From contig NC_064434.1 in assembly GCF_023343835.1 (NCBI RefSeq), positions 5,871,505-5,935,504 on the forward strand: 64,000 nt of DNA. Reading direction: 5' to 3'. Of the stretch, positions 46,901 to 58,400 are shown one piece after another (the first letter of the stretch is position 1; each line of letters opens with the position of its first letter). The notes below the pieces were generated by a model. The model saw only the letters and a program-made list of their open reading frames with translations. It was not told the DNA's origin and made no database searches. The translations under genes and the position numbers were made by a program. This DNA is from Lagopus muta. Lineage: Eukaryota > Chordata > Aves > Galliformes > Phasianidae.

Positions 46901-49900
46901 GAGAAAAATGGCTGGCATGAATAGAACCCCCAGCAGCAGTACTGCCCAATGGCCAAGCTCTTCTCGTGCAACTGCAGAGCTTCGTAAACTAGAACAAATA
47001 AGGCCAATACTACCTCATGAAGCTGCTTCTTCCTTCACTAGCTGGAGGAGAAACCCACGCTCAGATGCTGGGCCTTCCATGCCTCTCCGTGTCCCAGCAG
47101 GACAGCCAAGCCATCCCAGCCATCTCTGGGCTCCACACCATCCCCATCCAGTGCACGTCCAAGACCTGGCCAGTCCTGTTGGCATGTAGCCATGGAGTAA
47201 CTTGGGCAGGCAACTGGCTATTGTCTTTAGGCATGGCATCTCCTTAACATGTCCGTGTTTCTTTCCCTGGACTCAAACTCTCATTGCTAAGCTAAAGTAA
47301 CACTGAATAGCAGCAAGAACATATCTCTTAACCCACAAACTTCAAAACATTTGCCAGTGATCAGTGAGCAAGAGAAAGTCAGCTGATAATAGAGTCACTG
47401 AATCATAGAACTACAGAACCACAGAACAGTAGAACCAAAGAACTACACACACAGAATCACACACACAGAATGGCCCAGGCTGGAACGGACCCCAAGGATC
47501 ATGAATCTCCACCTCCCTGCCACACGCAGGGCCACCAACCTCCACATTTAACATCAGACCAGGCTGCCCCATCCAACCTGGCCTTGAACACCTCCAGGAC
47601 TGGGCATCCACAGCCTGTGGATGTGCAGCCTGTTCCAGCACCTCACCACTCTCATAGTGTGGTGACATCCAAACTAAATCTTACCTCTTTCAACTTAAAA
47701 CCATTTCCCCTTGCCCTCAACAACAGAACCGAAGAATCATAAAACCAAAGACTCATAGAACCAAAGAATCATAGAATGGCTTGAGTAGGGAGGCACATTA
47801 AAGACCATTCAGTTCCAACCCCTGAGACGGGCAGGAACAACTCCCACCAGATCAGGGTGCCCAAAGCCCCATCCAACCTGCCTTTGAACACCTTCAGGGA
47901 TGGAGCATCAGCACTTTCTCTGGGCAACCGGTTACTGGATGTGATGGCAACTGCAGCACAGAAAATGTAATAATCCTATTCAGCCTCAGAGAAACCTATG
48001 CCACTCACCATGAAGACCTTCTCAATGTTTCTCTTATACTTGGTTTGGGCAGACTTCACCCCACGGGTGAGAGGCTCATCCATGTGCCTAAAAGTGACCT
48101 CAGTCGAATTCTTCAGAGACTGGATCTTCTCTGACATGAACATGTTGAGCTCTTCCTTATTCACACACGGATTCTGCAAGAGCAAGGTGCCACAGCTGTT
48201 GACTGCAAAGTCAACAGGGTCTAACATTGCCCTTCCTGGCAACTCCTGGGTAGCTTGAATGTCAGCTCTGAGAGCAAAGGGGAAGCTAGAACCTGTCCTC
48301 TTACTGGCCCCATGTGAGAATGTTGAGAAGATGAGAAAGATGAGAGGGACAACTGCCAATGGGGCTGCAGGGCTGGCAAAGCTCTCTCAATCTCTGCAAC
48401 TTTCTTGCTTTTTCACCCTCTCCAAAGGGAGCAAAGCGGATAACCAGAAAATGGCTTTGTGGGCAGGCATGGGCCTTGGTGCATCCTCACATCTGGGCGT
48501 ACCAGGCAAAAGGCTTTCTGTGTTTGAGGGATGCTTCCTCATCACCTGGCACTGCTGAATTTACCCATGCATGCAGCAAACCTCTACTTAGGGCAGCAGG
48601 AGTAGTTCTACACTTGTTTGCCAACGCTAGTGCTGCTGCCTCCAGCTGCGACCAGACATACCGGGCTGAGGTGTGTGGAATGATAAACATCCACCAGAGA
48701 GAAGACAACAAGGATTTCTTCCATGTAATCTTGTAACTGACTTCGTTTTGTGTCCAGGTAGAGCCTCCTGATATGGGCTCTCAGCTCGACGATTTCTGAA
48801 AGATAACAGAATTGTAACTTATATCCCATTGCTATCAGATATCAGTATAAAGGCAGCAGGGTTGCAGCAGACCCCCAGCCCACCCAATACCTGTATCCTT
48901 CTTCCTGAGGACTGTGGGGTTCCAAAACTCCTGGGCACTGACAGGGAAAACCAGCTCCTGCTTTTGCAGGACCTCTGCATCACTGGGTAGATTCCTCTGA
49001 AACATGCAAGCGTGCAGCAACAATGAGCAACATGAATCATAGAATCATTCAGGTTGGAAAAGACCTCTCCAATCTCAACCCACCCCCCACCATGCCCACT
49101 GCCCACATCCTTTAGTGCTACATCCCTATTTTTCTCAAACATCTCCAGGGATGTTGACCCCACCACCTCCCTGGGCAGCTGTGCCACTGCAGCACTGCTC
49201 TTTCTCAGCAGCACTGCCTGGGATTGTCCTGACCAAAGTGCAGGACCAGGCACTTGGTCTTGTTAAACTTCATCCCATTGGCCTCAGCCCATTGATCCAG
49301 CCTGTCCACGTCACTCTGTGGGGCCTTCCCACTCTCAGGTAGGTTGACACTTCCTCCCATTTTGGTGTCATCTGCAAACCTACTCAGGGTGAAGCCAATC
49401 CTGTCCCAGGCAAACATCTCTGTAAGGGGGCTAACACATTTCTTGGGAAAAGACACATGCATAAACATCAGCACTGTAACTGACGCTTTTGTTACCAAAG
49501 TAAAGACCAAATGATACTTCACAGCCAGCAAACTATAGAATGACTCTACCTTCATCCTCTCCCTTAGTGTTCTGGTCTTTCTTGCTTTCAGGTCTTGTTT
49601 CATCCCCAAAATGGCTTCACGCTTGCTTACATCCCTCTAGATGGCAAATAGTAGTAAGTGTTATGAGGAGAACATCCTCTCTGCACCAAGGCAAAGCTGC
49701 AAGCAAGCCTGGTGCAGCCCCAGTGCAGATCCTCTCAGCAAGGGACCAGTGCTCCCCCCATTACATCCATGGAAGACAACAGCCATCCTCCAAAGAGAGA
49801 CTATGCACTTTTGCTCTATGGAAATACTCAGTTAGAAAAGGGGTGTGGGTTTCCACCTCTGAAAGCAGCCAGCGGATACTCACTGAAACCTCTGGGTGGC

Positions 49901-52900
49901 TCCTGGGAAATGAAAAGAAGAAAAGGCTTTTAGCAGATACAGTCAAGTCGAAACCTATAGCACGTGCTGGTGTCAGCTGGCAGCAAGGCGCCAGCCCACA
50001 GCACTACCACAGCACCAAAGGAGGAGGGTGGTCAGAAAGACCACATGGGATGTGGTCTTTCTGCACATGGGATGTATAGTGATGGGGTCCTGCTGTAAAC
50101 CCCGGGCACAGATCTGGGTGCCAGGGCTTTTGAATGTGTAATAATTATAAAAGGAGAGCTATTGGTAGGGAATGCAGCTGGACAGGCAGCACGCAGTGGG
50201 GATGAGGCAGCCTGTCCTTCTGCAAACCAGAACCAGCCACTGCCTACCTCAAGTACTCGTCCACATTAATCTTATCCATCTTGGTGATCACAAAGGTGAT
50301 ATCGCTGCACTTGCCGACCTGCTTTAATTGCCTTAAGCTTTAATTGCCTCTTGCACCATGATTTCATGTGCTTTAGCCCCAAAAACACGTTCAACATCAG
50401 CAACGATCCATACGGATGTGCACTGCAAGATGCTCTTGGGGGAACAAGGGGAGAAGAATCAGGCAGGATGCATGAGCACTGAGGGCCCCTTCCTTATGTT
50501 AGAACCCCAGTGCTCCCCACCCCACTGCATTGCCCCCAGTGCCACTCACCTCTTTCCACATCTCATCCCTCTTCTTGTTGGCATCACCTGTCCCTGGGAT
50601 GTCCACAAAGATGACACCTTCAGGCACCAGGTCAGATGGGGGGAGTGTCACTTGCACCTGCTTGATGAGGGGCCAGAGCCGCATCTGCTCGCTGCACTGG
50701 GGGCTGCCCATCAACTCGACCCCCTCAAGGCCATCCTGGTTACGGATGTATGGATCCAGCTCATTGGAGAGGTCTTCTGCCTGGGACAACATGAGCAATT
50801 CAATGTTTGCCCCCCATTAATGATCTCAAGTTGTGCCAGGGGAGGTTTAGGTTGGATCTTATGGAGAATTTCTTCATGGAGATGGTGGTGAGTCACTGCA
50901 AGGGGCTGCCCAGGGCAGTGCTGGGGTTCCCATCCTTAGAGGTATCTAAGAGATGTGTGGATGTGGCACTAAGAGACGTGGTTTGGTGGTTGTTGGGGTG
51001 ATGGTTGGACTTGGTGAACTTAAAGCACTCTTCCAACCTAATGATTCACAGATTCTTTATAGAGATAAACCTTCCAAGCAGCCTGAAAAGTGCAAACCAC
51101 CAAAACAGCATGATAAGGGAAACAAAGACACGGGAATTGCTGTGTGCTGTGCTCACCTCTGTCTTTCTCAGAGTGATAACTCTCGAAGGAGGAATAGTGA
51201 TCACAGGCTTGGATCTCATGAGGTCTTCATAAGACTTTTCATCTGCTCCTTCCCCATAGATAGCCGTCAGCACTTTGATGGCATGCTCCAGATCGCCATC
51301 AATCTCACTGTTCTCATGTCTGTTTTCCAGGAGCATGACCAGGTTCTTCACCTCCTCCTTCCACTCCTGAGTGAGGAGCACATTATGCAGCACCATGGTT
51401 CCAATTTGTTGGGGCAGGAACAGCTTCAGTTGTGGGGAGCAGTGGGGAGCAGCAGTGCAGGGGCTGCAAGGCTCCCTCTTGTCTGCAAGCATGGCCAGAG
51501 ACCCATGGCCAGAAATCTCCATGGAAGTTGCAAGGGAATGGAGCTGGGCTCTGCTCTGCAGTGCCCAGGGCAGCCCAGGGGCACTGGGCAGAGTCTGGAG
51601 CCCCATCAGCAGCACCGCAGTGCCAAGGAGATGCTGGAGCACAGGGAGCAGAGAGCTTTGGGAGCTCCTTCTGGGGAGATGTCCCCAACCCCATTGGGCT
51701 GGGCTGGGCACCCTTCCATGGCAGGGCCCGGAATACACCCTTACCTCATCCGAGAGGAGAAAAATCTTGGCTTCATAATGCTTGCTCCTGCAGACACTGA
51801 CATGGACCTGGCAGGACGTACACGTGCGGGTCCCTGACACCGGGAGGAAGAAGCGTTTCCCCAGGATGGTGTTGAGCAGAGTGCTCTTCCCTGCCCCGCT
51901 GCTCCCAAAGAGCCCAATGTAGAGGGGTTCCAAGGCAGGCCCGGAGTTGAGAGTGGTGAGGCGGTCCCTGGGGAAGGGGTGCACAAGAAATTCTGACCAC
52001 TGCAGCACATGCAAATATCGAGGGAGTTTTCTCCTTGCAAGATGCGATATCTCCAACAAAAGGACTTATTACTAAGGCACAACCCATGATCTCCAACATC
52101 CTTCATTTCCCTGCCCCAAACCCTGGAGACCCCATGCCAAAACGAGAGCAGATCCAGGGGCTCCAGCGATCCCTCCCTGACACCTCCAGGGGGTGCCCAC
52201 AAGGACCCTTCAACCTCCCCATGGCACAAAGCCACCAGGGCACAACCTGCTTTGCCTTTGGGAATGCACCCTGCAGAGCGATCCCAGCATTGATTCCCAC
52301 TTCCAATTTTCTCCCTAGCAACTGGTGTCTGTCAAAGCCTCAGAGCAGAGCTGAGCCTGGAGCCAGACCCAGAGCATTGCCAAAGGAAAGCAAGTTTGGT
52401 GGAGTCTCTTTGGCCACAGACTCACTGGAGATAGGCCAGGTGCCCAGGCATGTCTTCCAGCAGAAAGACATGGGTCATCTTCTGACAGGAGGTGCTCAGA
52501 ATTTTTCTGGCCTTGCTCTCAATATTCTCATCTGGAAGGGAGAGGTGGTTATGTGGTCATTCCAGTGTGTAGGAACAGGGCTGCAGCCCCTCTCTGAATC
52601 TTGGGCCAGCCATGGTGCCGTGCACATGGCTCTCAGCACTCACAGTTCCTGAGAGTCTTCTGTTCCTCCTGCTGGAAAGACAGCTGCAAGCGTGGTTGCT
52701 TCCGAGGAATCACAGCTGCACTGTCCCCATCTGCACTGAAGGGAGCTGAAAGGACAGAGATGTGAATCTGTGCTTCCAGTACCCCAGGAACAGCCCGAGT
52801 GGGGACACGACAGCAAACCTCACGTCAGCCCCCAGATCCCCTTGGTCAGGCAGATGGCTGCTAGATGGGATTTGTGTTGGACACCAACAGAAAGAGCAGA

Positions 52901-53890
52901 AGGAGCAGAGCAGGGCTGGTGTAATAGAATGGCTAGCATTAGGTCACAAGTCTCCAAGAGAATGGGATTACATAGAACTGTAGAATCCCAGAGTGGTTTG
53001 GGTTGGAAGGGACCCTAGAGCCCACACAGCCTCAACCCCTGCCACAGGAACACCTTTCATAGACCAAAGCCCCATCCATGGCCTTGTGTGCCTCTGGGGA
53101 TGGGGTACCCACAGCCTCTCCTGTTTCCTGGTTGCCCACAGCAGGATATCTATGGCAGGCAGGTAGATGGCTTTGCACTTCAGACTGCAAAGAAAAGCTA
53201 CAAAACTGGCCCTGAACATGTAGAAATCAAGAGGGGGGTGAAAACCTTTTGCAATATTTCTGCAGAAATGGTATCAGGAATCTCAAGGACACCTCTTCAC
53301 CTCCTGCCTGCTGCCACGTGACTCATCACCGTGTGCATTGTTTTCGCTGGCTCCTGCTTTTCATTTTCTACCTTTCTTTTCCTGGTGTACAGTTTCAGGT
53401 TTTGCAGGAAACAGTGCCACAAAGCTAGCTCCCTGAAATGAGCGTTTGTTTGGGTGAAGGCAGAGCCTTTCCCTACCCCCTTTTGCTGATAGAATCACAG
53501 AGTAATTCAGGTTGGAAAAGACCTCTGAGATCCCCAAGCCCAACCCCAGCCCACCCCACCATGCCAACTGGCCACATCCATCAGTGCCCCATCCCCACGT
53601 TCTATGAACACCTATGGGGTTGGTGACCCCACCACCTCCCTGGGCAGCTGTGCCACTGCATCACTGCTCTTTATCAGAAGAAATGTTTCCTCATATCCAA
53701 CCTGAACCTCCCCTTTGTCCCTGTGTGAGGTGAAGAGGCCAATTCCCCTGTCAGGAAATCAAACTAAAGCTGTGGCTTCCTGACTCCTGCCACCTATCTG
53801 TAGCAACCTGCAAGGAAGTGAAGGCAGAAGGTTTGGGAACAGGGATACGCACTCACCATTAGGATCTGCCTTTCCATGGGACCCCTCCAT
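43999..53890 (-). CDS. NUGGC: NUGGC-like nuclear GTPase (SLIP-GC family), copy A, frame broken in exon 7
   Basis: Eighteen coding exons (transcript order): 53857-53890, 52644-52730, 52426-52531, 51745-51967, 51157-51366, 50550-50780, 50248-50434, 49884-49902, 49550-49636, 48891-48996, 48662-48795, 48009-48173, 46734-46891, 46053-46167, 45435-45543, 44617-44753, 44196-44286, 43999-44060. The family is a dynamin-superfamily nuclear GTPase described from germinal-centre B cells. The P-loop GSSGAGKST (residues 97-105) and DIPGTGD are present. TKMD (G4) is encoded, but after a frame change: exon 7 is 11 nt longer than in copy B and has an in-frame TAA at 50333-50335, leaving 330 residues. Every other exon is open and all introns have GT-AG ends. 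It could be a recent pseudogene, a segregating null allele or a sequence error. The start Met is tentative because the frame stays open to the exon's 5' end. Confidence 0.87.
44462..44545 (-). mobile_element. CR1 LINE 3' end
   Basis: AGCATCATAGAATCGTTGTG then GAGAAGACCTCTATGATGAC; NUGGC copy A intron. Confidence 0.8.
44785..45005 (-). mobile_element. CR1 LINE 3' fragment
   Basis: Starts GGAATCATCAAATCATGCAGG; includes CCACCTCCCTGGGCAGCTGT and GAACTTTCTCCTGATA; NUGGC copy A intron. Confidence 0.85.
46330..46515 (+). mobile_element. tandem CR1 3' ends
   Basis: Two overlapping plus-strand termini: GACATGGTCAGTGGGCATGG up to GGTTCTATAAC, then GATTAGTGGGCATGGTGAGA to GGGTCTTTCCC. Confidence 0.75.
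47397..47720 (-). mobile_element. CR1 LINE 3' fragment with expanded terminal repeats
   Basis: The terminus is a run of CATAGAACTACAGAACCACAG-like repeats, followed by GAATGGCCCAGGCTGGAACG and a CR1 body to AACTTAAAACCATTTCCCC. Confidence 0.85.
47758..47935 (-). mobile_element. CR1 LINE 3' fragment
   Basis: AGAATCATAGAATGGCTTGAG through GGGCAACCGGTTACTGG; directly follows the copy at 47397 in NUGGC copy A. Confidence 0.85.
49034..49435 (-). mobile_element. CR1 LINE with reverse-transcriptase remnant
   Basis: The 3' end (GAATCATAGAATCATTCAGG) is followed at about 49200 by sequence translating on the minus strand to [20 protein letters not shown] and [24 protein letters not shown] is the CR1 reverse-transcriptase active-site box. 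The two parts are normally far apart, so this is an internal deletion or two joined copies. Confidence 0.88.
49884..49902 (-). CDS. NUGGC: NUGGC copy A 19-nt microexon
   Basis: One base completes an Arg codon, then SHPEVS. It lies between a CCCAG acceptor and a GTGAGT donor. Its position, length and phase equal those of the copy B microexon. Confidence 0.8.
50248..50434 (-). CDS. NUGGC: NUGGC copy A exon 7, frameshifted
   Basis: It opens [19 protein letters not shown] and continues to AIKA followed by TAA. The second half, in another frame, encodes [20 protein letters not shown], including the G4 motif. A 13-bp sequence is repeated at 50321-50333 and 50337-50349 (16-bp period), right at the break. 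Confidence 0.85.
50550..50780 (-). CDS. NUGGC: NUGGC copy A G3 exon
   Basis: It encodes [29 protein letters not shown] and [24 protein letters not shown] is the DxPG switch-II motif. Confidence 0.95.
50828..51060 (+). mobile_element. CR1 LINE 3' fragment
   Basis: GTTGTGCCAGGGGAGGTTTAG start, GGCTGCCCAGGGCAGTGCTG block and AATGATTCACAGATTC end; NUGGC copy A intron. Confidence 0.88.
51745..51967 (-). CDS. NUGGC: NUGGC copy A P-loop exon
   Basis: It encodes [20 protein letters not shown] and [14 protein letters not shown], holding the G1/P-loop of a dynamin-like GTPase, and ends LLSDE at a normal GTAAG donor. Length (223 nt) and phases equal those of copy B. Confidence 0.95.
52975..53130 (-). 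mobile_element. CR1 LINE 3' fragment
   Basis: TAGAATCCCAGAGTGGTTTGG then GGAAGGGACCCTAGAGCCC; first long intron of NUGGC copy A. Confidence 0.85.
53488..53735 (-). mobile_element. CR1 LINE 3' fragment
   Basis: TAGAATCACAGAGTAATTCAG through CCACCTCCCTGGGCAGCTGT and AGAAATGTTTCCTCATATCC; NUGGC copy A intron. Confidence 0.85.
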
Positions 53891-53948
53891 AGTCTTTCCA
53901 CCACCAGGATGTGCTAAGTTACAACCAGCTCTGTGCTCCCAGAGCCAC
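53857..53948 (-). CDS. NUGGC: NUGGC copy A exon with putative start codon
   Basis: The acceptor follows a strong pyrimidine tract, then comes a 58-nt leader and [11 protein letters not shown] plus one base. A possible upstream untranslated exon ends at a CAG/GTGAGA donor near 54417. The coding part is 53857-53890 if this Met is used. Confidence 0.6.
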
Positions 53949-55124
53949 CTGGGAGGAGGAAAAAAGAGATAAGTATGAATCACACAGCCCATGCCTCTGG
54001 TGTCACACCCTTGTGTGTGCCACACAGCCCCAGGTGTCCTGCTCACACCTGGACACAGCTGCACCACTGATCGATTCACTGGTTCAGAGGTTGCTCTGGG
54101 TATCGAAGAAAGAACTCCATGCACTTGTTTTTATGATGCTTTGGGTTAATCATCAACCCACACACATCAGAGAAGGCATGGGTGATGCTACAACTGCGGT
54201 GCCTTTGGCAGCTGTCCTTTGCAGGGCTGTCTATCACAAGGAGCATCTCCCCTTGACTTGGGCAGGCAGCACCAGCCCACTGCCCCAGCTCCACCCCCAA
54301 GTGTTTGCTTCCATGGTGGTTGCAGCTGAGCACTCCTCGATGGGCTGCTCAGATGTGTGCTCTGAGAGCACCCGTGGATGGAAACAGTCCCTCCTGCTAT
54401 GGGCAGCTTCTCTCACCTGTGCTCTGCAAAGACTTCCAACCTCCAGGAGCGTACAGACAGGAGAGAGGTGGCCAAAGGCTTGTCTATGGAGTCATCCACA
54501 AGCAACAAGGAAATCGAATTTTGCAACCTTGCCTTCACCTTCCTCTTGCTTGCCTCTCAAGAATAGAGAAAGAAATGCTTACACACAAAGCCCTGCCCGT
54601 GCCATGCACCGCCCCTTTGGGCTGAGCCAGTTTCCCTTGTGCCCTGGTCTCAGTGGCTGTACCTGCTCACAGCAGTGACAACATTCTTGCACATTGGAGC
54701 AAGTTCTGCGCTGTGCAAATGCTGATGCAAGCACCTGCACTGTTCCTGGAGGTGTTCCACAACCGTGGGGATGTGGAACTGAGTGATGTGGTCAGTGGGC
54801 ATGGTGGGGTGGGCTGGGGTTGGACTGGGTGACCTGGGAGGTCTTTTCCAACCTGAATAATTCAATGATTCCAATTCTATGATTCTCACAGGGAAGGTTT
54901 CTTCTGTTTCTGGTTGGAGTTTGGAGCTGCTGAGACACCTCTATCCTTCCCCTGAGCCCAGCACACCTTTAGTACCTGTGCCCCATGCAAACCCATCACC
55001 TCTGCTTTGCACTGGATCTTTCTGCAGAGATAAGCACTTCTCCAGCAGCTGTATGGGGCTGGCTTTACCCAAGCCTGGCTTTCACAGGAGCACACTACGT
55101 GTACACAGATTTGTTTACAACACC
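53949..55124. other. spacer between NUGGC copies, probable copy A promoter
   Basis: It holds the presumed 5' end of copy A, with a candidate untranslated-exon donor near 54412-54416, and one CR1. No CpG island or TATA box stands out. Confidence 0.4.
54725..54888 (+). mobile_element. CR1 LINE 3' fragment
   Basis: ACTGTTCCTGGAGGTGTTCC through GTCAGTGGGCATGGTGGGGT to CAATTCTATGATTC. Confidence 0.85.
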
Positions 55125-55130
55125 TTTATT
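55125..55130 (-). other. NUGGC copy B polyadenylation signal
   Basis: AATAAA on the minus strand, about 280 bases after the stop, overlapping a second copy five bases away. It lies about 1.2 kb before the first recognised exon of copy A. Confidence 0.65.
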
Positions 55131-55406
55131 TTATTAGAAAAATCTGAAGCATCAAGAGCAATATAAACCTGTCTAGTAAAATCAGGATACGTTTGGTGTG
55201 TAGGCATGCAGGGAAGGGGCACTAAGAATTGCCCAGGACTCTTACTTAGTCAGTAATATAAAATGCATACAAAACATCTCAGAAATGCTTTGTAAGAGGA
55301 AACAAAAAACATTGGAGATAGTTTCCTATAAAGTCACAGGATAAAGAAAGCAAGCCACAACCACGAGTAATAAGACCACACCATCAGGGGCAATTCCTGC
55401 AGCTCT

Positions 55407-55474
55407 CTAAGACATTTTGGCTGATTGCAGGGTCTTGTGAATGAAGCTGATGTTCAAGAATTCATTCTGCAAGT
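55407..55474 (-). CDS. NUGGC: NUGGC copy B terminal exon
   Basis: It encodes LQNEFLNISFIHKTLQSAKM and S then TAG, after the DQLDGKLP end of the previous exon. Copy A ends differently, LRTLKQLE. Confidence 0.88.
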
Positions 55475-58400
55475 CTGCAAAACAGAGGAGCCTGTTAGAG
55501 TCAGCTAGACATCTGCCTCTGGAGAATAGGAGAGATTCCTCCATGCAGGTGCTCAAGAAGTTGGCGTACCTAGCTGGGATTTATTTGACCCCATCACTAA
55601 ACCTGTGCCCATACAGATGTGTATGGATTTGGGGATTGTAGAATGGAGAGCTCTGAGACAAGCTGGGGAGTCCTGAGGCTCTGGCTGGGATGTGGGCACA
55701 ATGCTTGCTTATGGCACGTCCCATGGGAACCAAGGAAAGCACTTCATGGTGAGACTGCAGCTCTGGACGTCTGCATCACGCTGTCACCTTGTCACGCCCT
55801 CAGGAAGGGGATGTGGGATCAGCACAAAGAGCCCCCAACCCATCCACAGGGCTGTACCTGGCAGCTTGCCATCCAGTTGGTCCCAGGGGCAGAAGGCGAG
55901 GCTGAGCATGTTGGAGAAGTCCTCCTCCAGCTTCTTGGTGATCTGCTCCTGCAGCCATCACATGACCAAGCACATCAGCAGGGGAGAGAAGTGGAGCTCC
56001 TCATCCTCCCCAGTCCCAGTCAGTGCACCTGGTCACCTCCCAGCAGGGGAAGCACAGGGGCAGCCACCAGCCCATCTTTTCTTGGTCTGATCCTTGATGT
56101 TGGTATACGAGAAGGAGAGGGCGGTTTGCAGCACAAGCCAACAGTTCAGAACAGAGCGTGGCTGTTCTGAGAAGGCTCAATGTTTTATAGGAGTTAAATA
56201 TTTCCAGAGCAGAGCTTCTTTGGGTAACATTAAAATGCATCTTCCTGAGCATACTGAATGCAGAATGGTGAGGGGCAGTTCAACAAGGGCAAGTGTAGTG
56301 TCCTACACATGGGGAGGAACAACTGAACACATCGGTACAGATTAGGTGCTGAGCTGCTGCAAAGGAGCTCTGCAGAGAAGGACCTGGATGTCCTGGTGAA
56401 CAACAGGTTGACCAACAATTAACCAACAGCTGACCAATGGTTGATCACTGGTTGACTGACAGTCGACCAATGGTTGACTGATGGTTGACCACAAGCCAGC
56501 AGTGCGTCCTTATAGCCAAGAAGGCCAATACAACCCTGGGATGCATTGCGCAGAGTGTGGCCAGCAGGGCAAGGGAGGTGATCCTCCTCTCTGTGCTCTG
56601 CCCTGGGGAGGGCACAGCTGGAGCACTGAGTCCAGTGCTGGGCTCCCCGGTTCAAGGGAGACAGGGAACTGCTGGAGAGAGCCCAGAGGAGGGCTGCAGA
56701 GATGGTGGGGGCCTGGAGCATCTCCTGATGGGGAGAGGCTGAGAGCCCTGGGGCTGTTCAGCCTGGGGAAGAGAAGGGAAGAGGGGATCTGATCAGTGTA
56801 ATCAATATCTGAAAGGTGGGGGTCAGGAGGATGCTGTCTTCTTGCTGGTGCTCAGCAACAGGACAAGGAGAAATGGGCACAAACTGAAACTCAGGGAGTT
56901 CCATACAAACATGAGGAATAACTTCTTTACAGTGACAGTAGCAGAGCAGTGGTACAGGCTGCCCAGAGGGGTGGTGGAGTCTCCTTTTCTGGAGATATTC
57001 AAACCCACCTGGACGCTTTCCCCTGTAACCTACTATAGGGAACCTGCTTTGGCTGGGATTTGGGTTGGGGGATCTCCAGAGGTCCCTTCCAACCCCTACA
57101 GTTCTGTGATTCTGTGAGTGCAGCCAAAGAGTGCAGCATGTGAGCAAAAGCATCACCAAGAACCACAAGTGAGCCAATGTTTCACAAGAAGACGCATTCC
57201 TGTTATCACACATGTACACAAGCTCCTTTTGGGGACATTGTCCTCTACTTGCACAGCTCTGCCCACAGCTGTGAAGAGGTCCCCAAGGAACACGAAGGCA
57301 CCCAACTTACCTTCATGTCCTGCAGGTGCTCTCTCATGCTGTTCTCAGCTCTCTCAAACATCCCGCTTTCCACCGCTCTCATGATACCATTTCTAAGGAT
57401 AGTTTGCATCCTCTGGTAGGCTTGTAGTCCTCTCACTGCAGCAGCCTCTGTGGCAGAGGGGTCATTGTCACATTGGGGTCCAGCCCAAGAGGAGAGGGGG
57501 CAGTGCTTTGATTTAGGAAAGGGTCACAAGGTCATAGAGGTGGTTTTCTACAGCAGGAGACCCATCTGCCTCTGCTCATGCCAGGGACCTGCATTCAACC
57601 AGCTGGATTTTAACTTTTTGTTTCCTAAGTATGCCATCTACTGACAGGAAAGGAAGAAAGAAACAGATTAAGGAGCTTATTAGTTTTGCTTCTTCCTTCA
57701 GAGACACGAATAGGAATGAATCAGAGCTAGAAGACGTCTGTAGATTACAAAAATTAACAAATTGGTGTAAATCAGGCAGGTGAATTTCCATATTTGAGTA
57801 CGGGCTACTTTGGACTTCTGAAATCTCTGTGAGTCAACGACCACCTAACAGACAATCCTTTTCCCTGTGGATTTCTTCCCAGCCTTTCTATAGGTAAGTT
57901 ATAAGCCTGCACCCTTCTGCTCAGCCCTTAGTGGGGTCATCCTGTTAAAATGGAAAGAACCTTCAGGACAAAGGTGATGGTCATACCTTCATAGCAGAGC
58001 AGCAGGTCGTTCTGAATGGATACTACAAGGGACTGGTAGATCTCTGCTTTCTTCTGAAGGACGAGTTTCTCAGCCTCACTGACGATGAAGTCTGTCTACA
58101 AGAATCAGTTCAAGTGCTTGCCCACAAGACAGTCATACAACCATAGAATGATTCAGGCTGGAAAAGACCTCTAAGACCCCTGAGCCCAACCCCAGCCCAC
58201 CCCACCATGCCCACTGCCCACATCCCTCAGTGCCAAATCTCCACATTCTTTGAACACCTCCAGGGACGGTGACCCCACCACCTCCCCTGGGCAGCTGTGC
58301 CACTGCAGCACTGCTCTTTTGCAGAAGACCTAAGCTAACGACTTCATACTAATAACCCCGTAACGATGACCTAAACTGGAGTGTGGCATTTAACAGATGA

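Noticed and set aside
50295-50345. A tiny intron rescuing NUGGC copy A exon 7
   Set aside because: A GT at GTGCAAG and an AG before GTCGGC would restore the frame, but the intron would be only about 37 nt, below workable vertebrate size.
53911-54678. 255-codon plus-strand frame upstream of NUGGC copy A
   Set aside because: No recognisable motif, opposite strand to the gene, and it crosses probable untranslated-exon sequence.
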